A DNA stretch of 64,000 bases, taken from assembly GCF_030063195.1 (NCBI RefSeq), contig NZ_JASISS010000005.1:1-64000 (forward strand), in the 5' to 3' direction. The notes under the pieces are model-generated. The model was not told the origin of the DNA and did no database searches. It saw nothing but the letters and a program-made list of their open reading frames with translations. The DNA comes from Cryobacterium sp. PH31-AA6 (GTDB taxonomy: Bacteria; Actinomycetota; Actinomycetes; Actinomycetales; Microbacteriaceae). The first letter of the stretch is position 1, and every line of letters begins with the position of its first letter. Made by a program: the position numbers and the translations under genes. Of the stretch, positions 35,724 through 44,345 are shown one piece after another.

Positions 35724-38069
35724 TCAGGGTCGCCGGAAAAGCTCCACGGGCATCATCGAGAGAGGTGCGCGCAGGGCGATGAGCGCCCTGGCCTGTTCGT
35801 CGAGGACTTTGTCCTCCGTGGTGATCAGGGTGAGGGGGGTGACCGGTTCGGCGTGCCCGTCCGGCCCCATCGCCACGAAGATGCTCATGCACGCGGTGGT
35901 GAGCTGGAGGTCGTGCGGGTTCCTCGGGCTGCCCGAGCGCACGCGAATGCTGATGTGCATGCTGCGATGGCCGGTGTGAATCAGCCGGGCATCCACCTCG
36001 ACGATGTGCCCGATGTGAATGGGCCGGTAGAAGTGAATGCCGCCGGAATAGACGGCCACCGCCGCCTCCGAGCTCCACGCCGCCGCGGTGGCGTAGGCGG
36101 CCTCGTCGATCCAGCGCATGACGGTGCCGCCGTGGGCGTTCCCGCCCCAGTTCGCGTCGGCGGGAGCGGCCAGAAAGCGGAACACGGTGCGCGGCGTCGT
36201 GCCAGCGTCGGTATATTCTGCTGAGCGCATGACGGATTGGATGCGTTTGCGGGGCTCCAGCCTGGCCTGCGCGTTCTGCTGCAGTTCCCGGTCGACGTCC
36301 GAGTGGGGCACCCAGGTCGGTACCTCCCGGGGCTTGCCGGTGTCGTTGACGGCGACGAAAACGAGGATGCAGTGGGTCGCTGCACTATATTCCCTCGCGC
36401 GCACATCCGTGGTTTCGACCGTGACCAGCACGTGCATGCTCGTGCGTCCGGTGTGGATGATCCTGGCGTGTACCTCGACCAGGTTGCCCGGCTTGATCGG
36501 CCGGGTGAAGTGCACGTTGCCAACGTATGCCGTCACGGTGTCCGAGGCGCTCCAGCCGACCGCGCAGGCATACGCGGCCTTGTCGATCCACTCCAGCACG
36601 CTGCCGGCGGCCACCGTGGCTCCCGAGGCCGCCACGTCCTGGGGGACGGCCATGAAACGCAGCGTGATGCGGTCGGAGGGCTCAGCGGGCCCATCGGTGG
36701 CGGCGGTGGTCGGTGTCGTCGGGGTGATCACGGGAACTCCAAGGGAGCCGGGTCGGGGGCCTGGTTCCAGAATCCCACGCCGGACCTGGATAGGGGAAGG
36801 ATCAACCTGCCGCGCATCGAGGCGTTGCCTCCGGATCGTTGCCCAGAGCAGGGCGACGGCCAGCCCCTGGAGGATGACGACGATGGTGGTGAGCACCGAT
36901 ACCCGGTCATAGAGCGCCCCGGCCAGCGCTCCACCCGCCAGTGCTGCCGCACCCTCGAAGGCGGCGAAGATGCCGTAGGCGGTGCCGCGCAGGCCGTTCG
37001 GCACCAGATCCGCGACGAGCGCCTTGACCGTGGACTCCTGCACACCGGTGGCGGTGCCCCAGAGCACGGCGCCGACGATGACGGCGCCGAGCTGGGCCGA
37101 CAGGGAGAGCCCCGGCACGAAGGCGATCATCAGGGGCAGGGAGTAGAGCACGCCGGAGCCGAGCCTGTCATAGGCGTACCCGCTGGCCAGAGCGCCAAGC
37201 GCGGCCGAGCCCATGGCGGTCGCGTAGACGAGCGGAACCGCCGCGAGGGGAAGAATGCCGGCATCCACGAGGTGGAAGGCGATCACGCCGAAGCTGACCA
37301 GTCCGATCGTCGACACGCCAACGGTCGACGCGAACAGGTAGAACGTGCGCGGAAGCCTGAAGGCCGCAGGAGGGTCGGCCGGGTTGCTCGCACTGACCGG
37401 CGGCGTCACGGGCCGAGGCCGGTCCCGGCTGCCCTCATAGACGCTGAGGTCTGGCACGCGTGCGCGCATCCAGACGAGGATGCCGATCGCCAGGGCACCC
37501 GGAACCGCCAGCACGGCGAAGGCCGGCCAGATCACCGTCGTCGCGGCGATCACGGCGGAGACGAGCAGCGGTCCGAGCAGCGCCCCGGCCTGGTCGAGGG
37601 ACTTGTGTACGGCGAAGCCCCGCCCGCGGCCGACGGCACCGGCCGCGTTCGCGAGGAGCACGGTCTTCGCCGGGCTGCGGATCGCCTTACCGGTGCGTTC
37701 GGCCAGGATGAGCGCGCTGGCGAGCACCAGGCCGGCACCGCCCACGAAGGGGGTGACGGCGAGCAGGGGAACGCAGAGCGCCGTCAGGGCATAGCCGGCA
37801 ATGGTGAAGGTCCAGTAGCGGCCGGTTCGATCCGACCAGGGTCCGGAGACGAGCCGGAGGACGAGCGCACAGGCCTCGCCCAGACCCGCGACGACGCCGA
37901 CGATCAGTGCGGATGCCCCGAGCTGGCCCAGAAGCGGGCCGGTGAGTGACTGGGCACCATTGGAGGCGATGTCGACGACGAGGCTCACGATACCGAAGTT
38001 CAGCACCACCCGCCAGGCCGACCACCGGCGTGCGGGCGGTGCGGCGCCGACGGACTCTGGCTCGACCAT
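35724..38069 (-). CDS. MFS transporter fused to a double-hotdog acyl-CoA thioesterase
   Basis: A single unbroken frame codes for 781 residues. Residues 1-415 form an MFS transporter of about twelve helices with the loop-2 motif GPWSDRTGRYW. A 35-residue proline/threonine-rich linker follows. Residues 455-770 hold two hotdog domains, each with the acyl-CoA thioesterase pattern (G-S-V-L-E-W-I-D-K-A-A-Y-A and G-G-T-V-M-R-W-I-D-E-A-A-Y-A). AGGAGG precedes the ATG. An in-frame GTG at 36731 with an upstream GGAG could also start the thioesterase half on its own. The natural state may be one fusion or two products. Confidence 0.85.
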   Translation of the reverse strand: MVEPESVGAAPPARRWSAWRVVLNFGIVSLVVDIASNGAQSLTGPLLGQLGASALIVGVVAGLGEACALVLRLVSGPWSDRTGRYWTFTIAGYALTALCVPLLAVTPFVGGAGLVLASALILAERTGKAIRSPAKTVLLANAAGAVGRGRGFAVHKSLDQAGALLGPLLVSAVIAATTVIWPAFAVLAVPGALAIGILVWMRARVPDLSVYEGSRDRPRPVTPPVSASNPADPPAAFRLPRTFYLFASTVGVSTIGLVSFGVIAFHLVDAGILPLAAVPLVYATAMGSAALGALASGYAYDRLGSGVLYSLPLMIAFVPGLSLSAQLGAVIVGAVLWGTATGVQESTVKALVADLVPNGLRGTAYGIFAAFEGAAALAGGALAGALYDRVSVLTTIVVILQGLAVALLWATIRRQRLDARQVDPSPIQVRRGILEPGPRPGSLGVPVITPTTPTTAATDGPAEPSDRITLRFMAVPQDVAASGATVAAGSVLEWIDKAAYACAVGWSASDTVTAYVGNVHFTRPIKPGNLVEVHARIIHTGRTSMHVLVTVETTDVRAREYSAATHCILVFVAVNDTGKPREVPTWVPHSDVDRELQQNAQARLEPRKRIQSVMRSAEYTDAGTTPRTVFRFLAAPADANWGGNAHGGTVMRWIDEAAYATAAAWSSEAAVAVYSGGIHFYRPIHIGHIVEVDARLIHTGHRSMHISIRVRSGSPRNPHDLQLTTACMSIFVAMGPDGHAEPVTPLTLITTEDKVLDEQARALIALRAPLSMMPVELFRRP

Positions 38070-38094
38070 CGGTGCCTCCTGACGAAGAGGGCGG

Positions 38095-38120
38095 CCGGCC
38101 GGGGTGCCGGCCCCGGCCGG
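38095..38120. terminator. Candidate terminator after the YCII gene
   Basis: CCGGCCGGGG pairs perfectly with CCCCGGCCGG around a 6-nt loop. It lies 15 bp past the YCII stop and before the MFS-fusion start, where an end to the ArsR-led operon would be expected. There is no strong T-run. Confidence 0.5.
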
Positions 38121-38134
38121 ATCTTGATCTGAGG

Positions 38135-38458
38135 TTACATCTGTCCGAGTTCGAAGATCTGCAGGCTGAACCGGCCCTTGCCTTCGCTGAGGAACGGGTG
38201 GCCGTCCGCGAGGGCTTTCGCCTGGTCGAGGTCAGCGGCCTCGACGATGCTGTACCCGGTCAGGTCGGCCGCCGGTGCGGTCGATCCGTCGTCGACGACA
38301 GCGGCGCCGCGGGCGAACGGGGCGCCGCCGTCGACGAGAGCCGACCCGATCCGACCCATCCAGGCTCCCCATGCCGCGGTCTCCTTCTCACTCTGTTCAG
38401 GAGTGAACTGGTCCATTGGGGTGGCGGGGCCCTGGTAGATGTAGATGAACTTGCTCAT
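38135..38458 (-). CDS. YCII-related domain protein
   Basis: This 107-residue ferredoxin-like-fold protein has the YCII pattern: W-M-G-R-I-G, then V-E-A-A-D-L-D-Q-A-K-A-L-A-D-G-H-P-F with the conserved Asp and His. It starts at MSKFIYIYQG, with an AGGAAGGAAA site 5 bp upstream. Family members are small enzymes or dimeric binding proteins, often next to DinB/SRPBCC genes or ECF sigma factors. It appears to be the last gene of the ArsR-led operon. Confidence 0.82.
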   Translation of the reverse strand: MSKFIYIYQGPATPMDQFTPEQSEKETAAWGAWMGRIGSALVDGGAPFARGAAVVDDGSTAPAADLTGYSIVEAADLDQAKALADGHPFLSEGKGRFSLQIFELGQM

Positions 38459-38494
38459 GGTGTTTCCTTCCTGTCGGGGCACCGGGCCGGGCGG

Positions 38495-38992
38495 TCAGGT
38501 GCGGTTTTCGTGGGTATCGGGCACCCCCGGGCCTGTGGCTCCGGGGTCGGTCGCTTCGAGGATGCCGGCGAGTCGTCGTAGGTCCCCGGTGATATTGGAT
38601 CTCATCGCCACCGCCATGAACGGGGCGACGAGCCGGGAGAAGCCGCTCGGCGCGCCGCTGTTGCGCAGGGTCATCCGGGTGCGCGAAGCGTCCAGGGCGG
38701 CCCAGGTGTATTCGGTGCGCATCGGGAATGGGCCCTCCAGGGTGCGCATCACGAGCCGTTCGCCAGGCACGTACTCCTCAATCTCATAGGTGTAGTCGAG
38801 GGTCCGGCCGAGGAACGTCGCGATGAAGGCGATCCGTGCGCCGGGGGCCAACGGTCGCGGACTGCGCCACTCCGCAGAGGCGATTCTCGAGTACCACGTC
38901 GGCGCGTTGTCGGGATTGGCCGCGTAGTCCGCGACCTCCCGGCAGGGACGGCTGATGATGATCTCCGTTCGCACATCGACCACGGGAATCAC
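38495..38992 (-). CDS. SRPBCC family protein
   Basis: This 165-residue protein adopts the START/SRPBCC helix-grip pattern: an N-terminal strand (T-E-I-I-I-S-R-P), then A-N-P-D-N-A-P-T-W-Y-S, and a long C-terminal helix. It may bind a hydrophobic ligand. The GTG at 38992 overlaps the preceding stop as GTGA; a second GTG three codons later is possible. It lies in an operon of SRPBCC-type genes behind an ArsR regulator. Confidence 0.8.
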   Translation of the reverse strand: MIPVVDVRTEIIISRPCREVADYAANPDNAPTWYSRIASAEWRSPRPLAPGARIAFIATFLGRTLDYTYEIEEYVPGERLVMRTLEGPFPMRTEYTWAALDASRTRMTLRNSGAPSGFSRLVAPFMAVAMRSNITGDLRRLAGILEATDPGATGPGVPDTHENRT

Positions 38993-39984
38993 TCCGAGTC
39001 CCGGCGGCCGGTGAAGGCCAGCAGCCGGGTCAGGCTCGAGGCCGAGTCCTCGACCTCCCTGGCCGCGTGGAATCTGCCGGAGCCGCGGACCGGGTCGGTA
39101 ATCGTCCGGCGGGCCAGGTCGAGGACGTAGTCGGAGAGCGCCGGGGCCACCTCCAGGTGTTGCCCGGTCGCGGTCGCCAGATCCCAGGCGTGCACCAGCA
39201 ACTCCAGGTTCAGCATGTTCGTCACCGTCGTCGTGGGAATGCGGCCCCGCCCGAGGTCGAGGGTGCCGTCCAGCCCGCGGAGCCTGAGGGCCTCGAGGGT
39301 CTTCTGGGCGATGTCGGCGATCCGCACCTCGGCAGGGGCAGCGGCGGGGCCGGCGGAGGAGGTGGAACCGGGCACGGGGATCCCGAGGGCCGCGCCGATC
39401 CGGGTAATCGAACCGTCGAGGTGAGTGACAAGTTCGACGACGGTGAAATCCTCGCACGGAGTCTGGGCATCCACGTTCTCCGCGGTCACGCCGCGCAGCA
39501 CGCGCTGCAGAATGGCGAGGGCCGCCTCGGCGCTGGCAAACGGGTCGAGCGGATCCGGGCTGGCGGCCCACTCGTCCGGCCCGACGTCACCCTCGACGCC
39601 GAGGGTGACCAGGCGGCCGAGGAAGTGGTTCCAGCCCTCCGCGTGGCTTGCCGCCTGCTCGGCGGTGAGGCCGTCGTGAACGAGCCGCAGGGTCGTTCCG
39701 CCCTCGACCGCGTCGAGGGTGATCGAGACGGTGGAGGCCCCGGGCGGCAGGTCGGTCGAGCCCTCCCAGCCCCAGGTGAGCACGACCCGCTTGCCCGGTT
39801 CGATCTCGGTGAAGGTGCCGGCCGCGGAATGGCCGGGCAGGATGGTCCACCGGTACTCACCGCCCACCCGAAGGTCGACCCGGGCGGCGACGGCCTTCCA
39901 GCGGCGCAGGCGCTCCGGCTCGGTGACCAGCCGGAAGACCGCGTCGGGGTCGAGCGGCAGAAAGACGGTTTTGTCGAAGGGCAT
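38989..39984 (-). CDS. AHSA1/SRPBCC domain fused to a TIGR03086-type metal-binding domain
   Basis: This 331-residue protein combines an N-terminal AHSA1-like SRPBCC domain (residues 1-140, with D-P-D-A-V-F-R-L-V-T-E-P-E-R-L-R-R-W) and a C-terminal TIGR03086/mycothiol-type DinB helical domain. The His ligands of the latter lie in E-L-V-T-H-L-D and L-V-H-A-W-D-L-A. Such domains bind a metal and use mycothiol-like thiols. The ATG overlaps the ArsR stop by one base. The fusion and the neighbouring SRPBCC gene suggest joint detoxification of a small molecule. Confidence 0.8.
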   Translation of the reverse strand: MPFDKTVFLPLDPDAVFRLVTEPERLRRWKAVAARVDLRVGGEYRWTILPGHSAAGTFTEIEPGKRVVLTWGWEGSTDLPPGASTVSITLDAVEGGTTLRLVHDGLTAEQAASHAEGWNHFLGRLVTLGVEGDVGPDEWAASPDPLDPFASAEAALAILQRVLRGVTAENVDAQTPCEDFTVVELVTHLDGSITRIGAALGIPVPGSTSSAGPAAAPAEVRIADIAQKTLEALRLRGLDGTLDLGRGRIPTTTVTNMLNLELLVHAWDLATATGQHLEVAPALSDYVLDLARRTITDPVRGSGRFHAAREVEDSASSLTRLLAFTGRRDSE

Positions 39985-40304
39985 CAGGATTCTCCTTGTG
40001 CGTGGCGCGGACGAGTGTCCTGCGCATCGGCTACGAGCTGATCGAGTTCGCTGGTCCAGAAGGCGTCGAAAAGGCCGCGGAGCCGGTTCATTCCCGCCCG
40101 GTCCAGACGGTAGTGGCGGTTGCGGCCCTCCTTGCGGGCGGCAACCAGCCCGGCGCCTTCGAGCAGCAGCAGGTGCTGCGAGATCGCGGAACGGCTCACC
40201 GCGAACTCGCCGGACAACTCGGTCACGGTGCGCTCTCCGTGGGCGAGTAGTTGGAGCAGCCGGCGCCTGCTGGGTTCGGTTGCCACCTCGAGCAGATCGA
40301 CCAT
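39984..40304 (-). CDS. ArsR family regulator
   Basis: This 106-residue winged-helix regulator has E-F-A-V-S-R-S-A-I-S-Q-H-L-L-L-L as recognition helix and R-N-R-H-Y-R-L-D as wing. It lacks the C-x-C metal site of true arsenic sensors. Such ArsR proteins commonly head operons with AHSA1/SRPBCC genes, as here, where it is the first of four genes. It probably represses its own operon. It should not be assumed to control the arsD-arsA genes nearby. Confidence 0.88.
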   Translation of the reverse strand: MVDLLEVATEPSRRRLLQLLAHGERTVTELSGEFAVSRSAISQHLLLLEGAGLVAARKEGRNRHYRLDRAGMNRLRGLFDAFWTSELDQLVADAQDTRPRHAQGES

Positions 40305-40379
40305 GAAGAAAGGTTAGCAGTCGCTAACGCATCTGGCAATGGCTCGGTCGCCCAGGCCGGAGCCGTGAGGTGGAGCGGA

Positions 40380-40862
40380 TCAGCCTCGTGCGAGCCGGTG
40401 TTCCGCCAGCGCCTCGACGACGAGGTCGTGGTCGTCGCGCTGGGCCAGTCCGGAGACGCCGACCACGCCGATCAGCGAGCCCCGCACGCGCAGCGGGAAT
40501 GCGCCTCCGTGGGCGGCGTGCGTCGCCGGGTCCAGGTTCGACGACGTCTGGAAGTCCCGCCCGAGGGAGCGGAACCGCGTGCCGACCGCGAACGAAGAGT
40601 TCGCGAAACGGCGCACGACCCGGAACTTGTTCTCGAGCCAGGCGTCGTTGTCCGCACTCGAGCCGGGCAGCGCGGCGTGGAAGACCCGCTGGTCGCCGAA
40701 CATGATCGAAACGGCGATCGGATGCCCGCGGTCCAGGCCCAGCTCGACGAGCCGGGAGCCGACGGCCCAGGCGTCGCCGAGGTCGAAGGAGTCGAATTGG
40801 ATGGTGCGTTCCTGGTCGAGCAGGATCGTGAGAAGCTCTGCGGCCTCCGATGCGTCCGTCAT
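40380..40862 (-). CDS. Heme-degrading-domain-like UPF0303 protein
   Basis: This 160-residue protein belongs to the UPF0303/HbpS-like group (PF03928). It has E-R-T-I-Q-F-D-S-F near residue 22, the basic S-W-L/W-L-E-N-K-F-R-V-V-R-R-F segment near residue 78, and the C-terminal A-H-G-G-A-F-P-L-R-V-R-G-S-L-I-G-V-V-G-V-S-G-L typical of the family. Relatives bind heme or cobalamin-like ligands. It starts at the ATG at 40862 with an AAAGG site. Nothing else near it concerns heme. Confidence 0.8.
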   Translation of the reverse strand: MTDASEAAELLTILLDQERTIQFDSFDLGDAWAVGSRLVELGLDRGHPIAVSIMFGDQRVFHAALPGSSADNDAWLENKFRVVRRFANSSFAVGTRFRSLGRDFQTSSNLDPATHAAHGGAFPLRVRGSLIGVVGVSGLAQRDDHDLVVEALAEHRLARG

Positions 40863-40999
40863 GGCGCGCCTTTCGACGGGCGCGTCGGTGTGCGCCCGAG
40901 GTGCCAGTCTTCCATGGGCCAGACCCGACGAGGCCGGCAAAGCCGAGCGGGGCCGGGCGGCGAGTTGACCAAACGTCGGGCGGGGCAGACACTGGACAG

Positions 41000-41203
41000 G
41001 TGAACCCTCAAGAGGAAAACCGTGCCGTCGCCAAGGTCATTGACCGTTTGGCCGAGAAATTCCCCGAAGCACCGCGAGAGCGCATCGAAGAGACCGTGCA
41101 CGAACAGCAGTCCGCACTGGCGGACAATCCCGTGCGCGATTATGTTCCCGTTTTGATCGAGCACGCTGCGAGGGATCGCCTACGGAGCCCTGCGGCACGC
41201 TGA
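41000..41203 (+). CDS. Three-helix-bundle dimerisation-domain protein
   Basis: This 67-residue helical protein contains V-A-K-V-I-D-R-L-A-E-K-F, then P-R-E-R-I-E-E-T-V-H-E, and V-L-I-E-H-A-A-R-D-R-L, the pattern of the actinobacterial three-helix-bundle family. The GTG start is weakly supported by a GGACAG stretch. The function is unknown; it may be a partner for a regulator. It stands alone between the UPF0303 gene (divergent) and the stress-protein gene (convergent). Confidence 0.7.
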   Translation: MNPQEENRAVAKVIDRLAEKFPEAPRERIEETVHEQQSALADNPVRDYVPVLIEHAARDRLRSPAAR

Positions 41204-41374
41204 ACGCGGCCGGCGACTGGGGTCGTTGAGTCAGTTCGATCTCGATCCCTCGCTTCGCCGGCGAGCAGTACGCGGTCGTCGTCGACCATGATCACGTCCG
41301 CTTCGGCTTCCCCTCGCCGGGACCCGCAGCCCGGGACGCGGGCGCGACGGCGGTCAGCCGAGTTTCAGTTCAGG

Positions 41375-41884
41375 TCAGCCCAGTTCCCAGGGGAGCCGTT
41401 CGTCAATCGGAATCGGAGCGAGCGGGATCATCACCACCGGGCGATGCTGGCGGTGAGCGAGCCGCACCGCGATCGACCCGGTGAAGAAGGCCTGGAGACC
41501 GCCACGGATGCCCGATTCCCGGGTGCCGACGATGATCATCGCTGCGCCCAGGGTCTCGGCGAGATGGCCAAGGGCCAGGGCGGGGTCGCCGGCCAGGGCC
41601 CGCGTGCTCCACGTCACCCCGCGCCCCTCGAGCAGGGTCTCGAGGTGGGCGAGCAGACCGGGGTGGAACCCCTCGTCACCGAGGTCGGTGATGTCGGGGT
41701 CGAACGACAGGGTGGACATGCTGCCGTCCTGGTGTTCGGAGACCATGTACCGGCCGGAATCGACCCAGGCGAAGACGAGCTCCGCGGCGAAATGCGAGGC
41801 GAAAACAACCGCCTGCAGCACGACGGCGTCGGGCTGGCCGAGTGCGACGCCCACGATCACCGTGGCCGGATGCCGTTCGGTCAT
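41375..41884 (-). CDS. Universal stress protein domain protein
   Basis: This 169-residue single USP domain has V-I-V-G-V-A-L-G-Q-P-D at the N-terminus and the nucleotide-binding tail V-G-T-R-E-S-G-I-R-G-G-L-Q-A-F-F-T-G-S-I-A-V-R-L, close to the G-x2-G-x9-G-S/T consensus for ATP binding. The start at 41884 has an AAGGAAG site. It is divergent from arsD, and the candidate operator between them could affect both genes. Confidence 0.87.
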   Translation of the reverse strand: MTERHPATVIVGVALGQPDAVVLQAVVFASHFAAELVFAWVDSGRYMVSEHQDGSMSTLSFDPDITDLGDEGFHPGLLAHLETLLEGRGVTWSTRALAGDPALALGHLAETLGAAMIIVGTRESGIRGGLQAFFTGSIAVRLAHRQHRPVVMIPLAPIPIDERLPWELG

Positions 41885-41974
41885 GTTGTGCTTCCTTTCG
41901 ACGGGCTTCGATGCCAGTGTGATCGTGGCACCGACCAGACTCGAGCGCGAGGGACACGCTATCGGCACGCATTG

Positions 41975-41990
41975 ATCGATGTTCATCGAT
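41975..41990. promoter_or_regulatory. Candidate ArsR/SmtB-type operator upstream of arsD
   Basis: ATCGAT, GTTC, ATCGAT form a 16-bp repeat of palindromic half-sites inside the longer A/T-rich sequence ATTGATCGATGTTCATCGAT, 70 bp before arsD. The spacing and base content fit ArsR/SmtB operators. The regulator for it is not adjacent. Confidence 0.5.
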
Positions 41991-42058
41991 ATGATGGAGT
42001 CACCGACACCACGGACAAGTCGTCCCCCCACGGATGCCGGACCAGGAGTTGGTGCGCA

Positions 42059-42484
42059 ATGGCAAACATCCAGATTTTCGAACCGGGCCTGTGCTGCGGC
42101 ACGGGAATCTGCGGCGTCGATGTGGACGAGGCACTGATCACCGTCTCGGCCGACCTCGACTGGGCGAAGTCCCGGGGCGGGCAGGTCACTCGGTTCAATC
42201 TGGCCCAGGAGCCGTTGGCCTTCGTCGAGGACGCGGTGGCCAATGCCTTCCTGCAGACGGCCGGGGAAGAGGGGCTCCCGCTCACCGTTGTCGACGGCGC
42301 CACGGTGCTGACCGGGCGGTATCCGTCGCGGGCGGAGCTGGGCAAGTGGGCCGGAATCAACGCCCACGACTCCGCGGTGCAGCCGGAGGGCTCACCACGC
42401 CTGCTCGCCATGGCGGCACCGGCCGCGACGCCCGACGCCGAGTCGGCCTGTTGCGGCGGCGGCGCCGACGGTGGCTGCTGCTAG
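42059..42484 (+). CDS. arsD: Arsenic metallochaperone ArsD
   Basis: This 141-residue thioredoxin-fold protein has the ArsD cysteine pair and third Cys in E-P-G-L-C-C-G-T-G-I-C-G (residues 12, 13 and 18). The C-terminal E-S-A-C-C-G-G-G-A-D-G-G-C-C adds two more cysteine pairs, as in full-length ArsD. It collects As(III) or Sb(III) and hands it to ArsA. An AGGAG site lies 10 bp before the ATG. It is the first gene of arsD-arsA; no arsR is adjacent. Confidence 0.92.
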   Translation: MANIQIFEPGLCCGTGICGVDVDEALITVSADLDWAKSRGGQVTRFNLAQEPLAFVEDAVANAFLQTAGEEGLPLTVVDGATVLTGRYPSRAELGKWAGINAHDSAVQPEGSPRLLAMAAPAATPDAESACCGGGADGGCC

Positions 42485-42497
42485 TCAGGGGAACGCT

Positions 42498-44300
42498 ATG
42501 ACCGGCCCCCGCTTCCTCGACCATCCACCGCGCTTCCTCTTCCTCACCGGCAAGGGCGGGGTGGGGAAGACGTCGATCGCCTGCGCGAGCGCGGTGCGCC
42601 TGGCCGACGGTGGGGCATCCGTGCTCCTGGTCAGCACCGACCCCGCGTCCAACGTGGGCCAGGTCTTCGGCGTGGTGATCGGCAACACTCTCACCCCGAT
42701 CGACGCGGTGCCCGGGCTGACCGCCCTCGAGATCGATCCGGAACAGGCGGCGGAGCAATACCGTGAACGGATCGTCGGACCTGTGCGGGGCCGCCTGCCT
42801 GCCGCCCAGGTGGCCTCGATCGAGGAACAACTGTCCGGCGCCTGCACCACCGAGATCGCCTCGTTCAACGAGTTCACCGAACTGCTCACGGATGCCGGCT
42901 GGACCGCCGCGTACGACCACATCGTCTTCGACACGGCCCCTACTGGGCATACGATTCGGCTGCTCCGGCTGCCCGGCTCGTGGACCGACTTTCTCACCGA
43001 GGGAACCGGCGATGCCTCCTGCCTCGGGCCGCTGTCGGGGCTCGAGAAGCAGCGCGAGGTCTACGCGGAAGCCGTTGCGGCGCTGTCCGACCCTGACCGG
43101 ACCCGGCTGGTGCTGGTCGCCAGGGCACAGCGTTCGACCCTCGCCGAGGCCGCCCGCACCCAGGCCGAACTGGCCGGGATCGGCATCACCGGGCAGCATC
43201 TGGTCGTCAACGGGATCCTGCCCGAGCCGGTGGGGGACGCCGGGAACGGCCAGGCGGGCGACCGGCTGGCCGCGGCCATCCGGGCCAGAGAACAGGGGGC
43301 GCTCGCAGCGATGCCCGAATCCTTGCGGAACTCACCGACTGACCTCGTGGCGCTGAAGAGCACGAACATGGTGGGGCTCAGGGCGTTGCGGGGTCTGCTC
43401 GAACCGGAAGTCGTGCCGGTGCAGAGTGGCCCGTCGGCGCAGGTGGACCCGGCGCCGCTGGCTGCCCTCGTCGACGAGATCGCGGCCGGCGGCCACGGGC
43501 TCGTCATGCTGATGGGCAAGGGCGGGGTGGGCAAGACCACCATGGCGGCGGCGATCGCCGTGCAGCTGGCCGAACGCGGACACCACGTACACCTGACGAC
43601 GACGGACCCGGCTGCCCACCTCGTCGACACGCTGGTCGGCGAACTCGCGGGGCTCGAGGTGTCCCGGATCGACCCGGCCGTCGAGATCGCGACCTACACG
43701 GAGCGGGTGATGCGCACCAAGGGCGCCCACCTCGACGAGCAGGGCAAGGCAATGCTCCGGGAGGACCTCCGGTCGCCCTGCACGGAGGAGATCGCCGTCT
43801 TCCAGGCCTTCTCACGGGTCACCCGCGACGCGAAGGACTCCTTCGTCGTGATGGATACGGCCCCGACCGGTCACACCCTGCTGCTGCTCGACGCCACGGG
43901 CTCGTACCACCGCGAGATCCAGCGTCAGATGGGCCCGGGAATGCACTTCACCACTCCGATGATGAAACTGCAGGACCCGGAGCAGACCAAGGTCATCCTG
44001 GTCACCCTGGCCGAGACGACACCGGTGCTCGAGGCCGCCGAACTGCAGGACGACCTGCTCCGCGCCGGAATCACGCCGTGGGCCTGGATCGTGAACAACT
44101 CGATCGCGGCGGCGGAGCCGCGGTCCCCGCTCCTGCGGCTGCGGGCTCAGGGTGAACTGCCGGAGATCGCTCGCGTGCGAGAGCTGGGGGCGCCCCGGTT
44201 GGCGGTCGTTCCCCTGCTCGCGGTCGAGCCGGTCGGCATCCCGGCACTGGCCGCCCTCGGCGGGTTCCCGGCGCTGCAGGAATCCGACCGCCGGGTGTAG
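42498..44300 (+). CDS. arsA: Arsenical pump ATPase ArsA
   Basis: This 600-residue protein has two ArsA ATPase halves, each with a deviant Walker A (T-G-K-G-G-V-G-K-T and M-G-K-G-G-V-G-K-T) and a D-T-A-P-T-G-H-T switch. The three metalloid cysteines are conserved: S-G-A-C-T-T-E-I, D-A-S-C-L-G-P and S-P-C-T-E-E-I, matching Cys113, Cys172 and Cys422 of the plasmid R773 protein. An AGGGGA site lies before the ATG at 42498. It normally energises ArsB; no arsB or acr3 gene is in the window, so its pump must lie elsewhere or the pair acts otherwise. Confidence 0.94.
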   Translation: MTGPRFLDHPPRFLFLTGKGGVGKTSIACASAVRLADGGASVLLVSTDPASNVGQVFGVVIGNTLTPIDAVPGLTALEIDPEQAAEQYRERIVGPVRGRLPAAQVASIEEQLSGACTTEIASFNEFTELLTDAGWTAAYDHIVFDTAPTGHTIRLLRLPGSWTDFLTEGTGDASCLGPLSGLEKQREVYAEAVAALSDPDRTRLVLVARAQRSTLAEAARTQAELAGIGITGQHLVVNGILPEPVGDAGNGQAGDRLAAAIRAREQGALAAMPESLRNSPTDLVALKSTNMVGLRALRGLLEPEVVPVQSGPSAQVDPAPLAALVDEIAAGGHGLVMLMGKGGVGKTTMAAAIAVQLAERGHHVHLTTTDPAAHLVDTLVGELAGLEVSRIDPAVEIATYTERVMRTKGAHLDEQGKAMLREDLRSPCTEEIAVFQAFSRVTRDAKDSFVVMDTAPTGHTLLLLDATGSYHREIQRQMGPGMHFTTPMMKLQDPEQTKVILVTLAETTPVLEAAELQDDLLRAGITPWAWIVNNSIAAAEPRSPLLRLRAQGELPEIARVRELGAPRLAVVPLLAVEPVGIPALAALGGFPALQESDRRV

Positions 44301-44345
44301 GGTCCTCTCGCCGGTCGACCTCGCCGGTCATTGAAGGAGGCAGTC

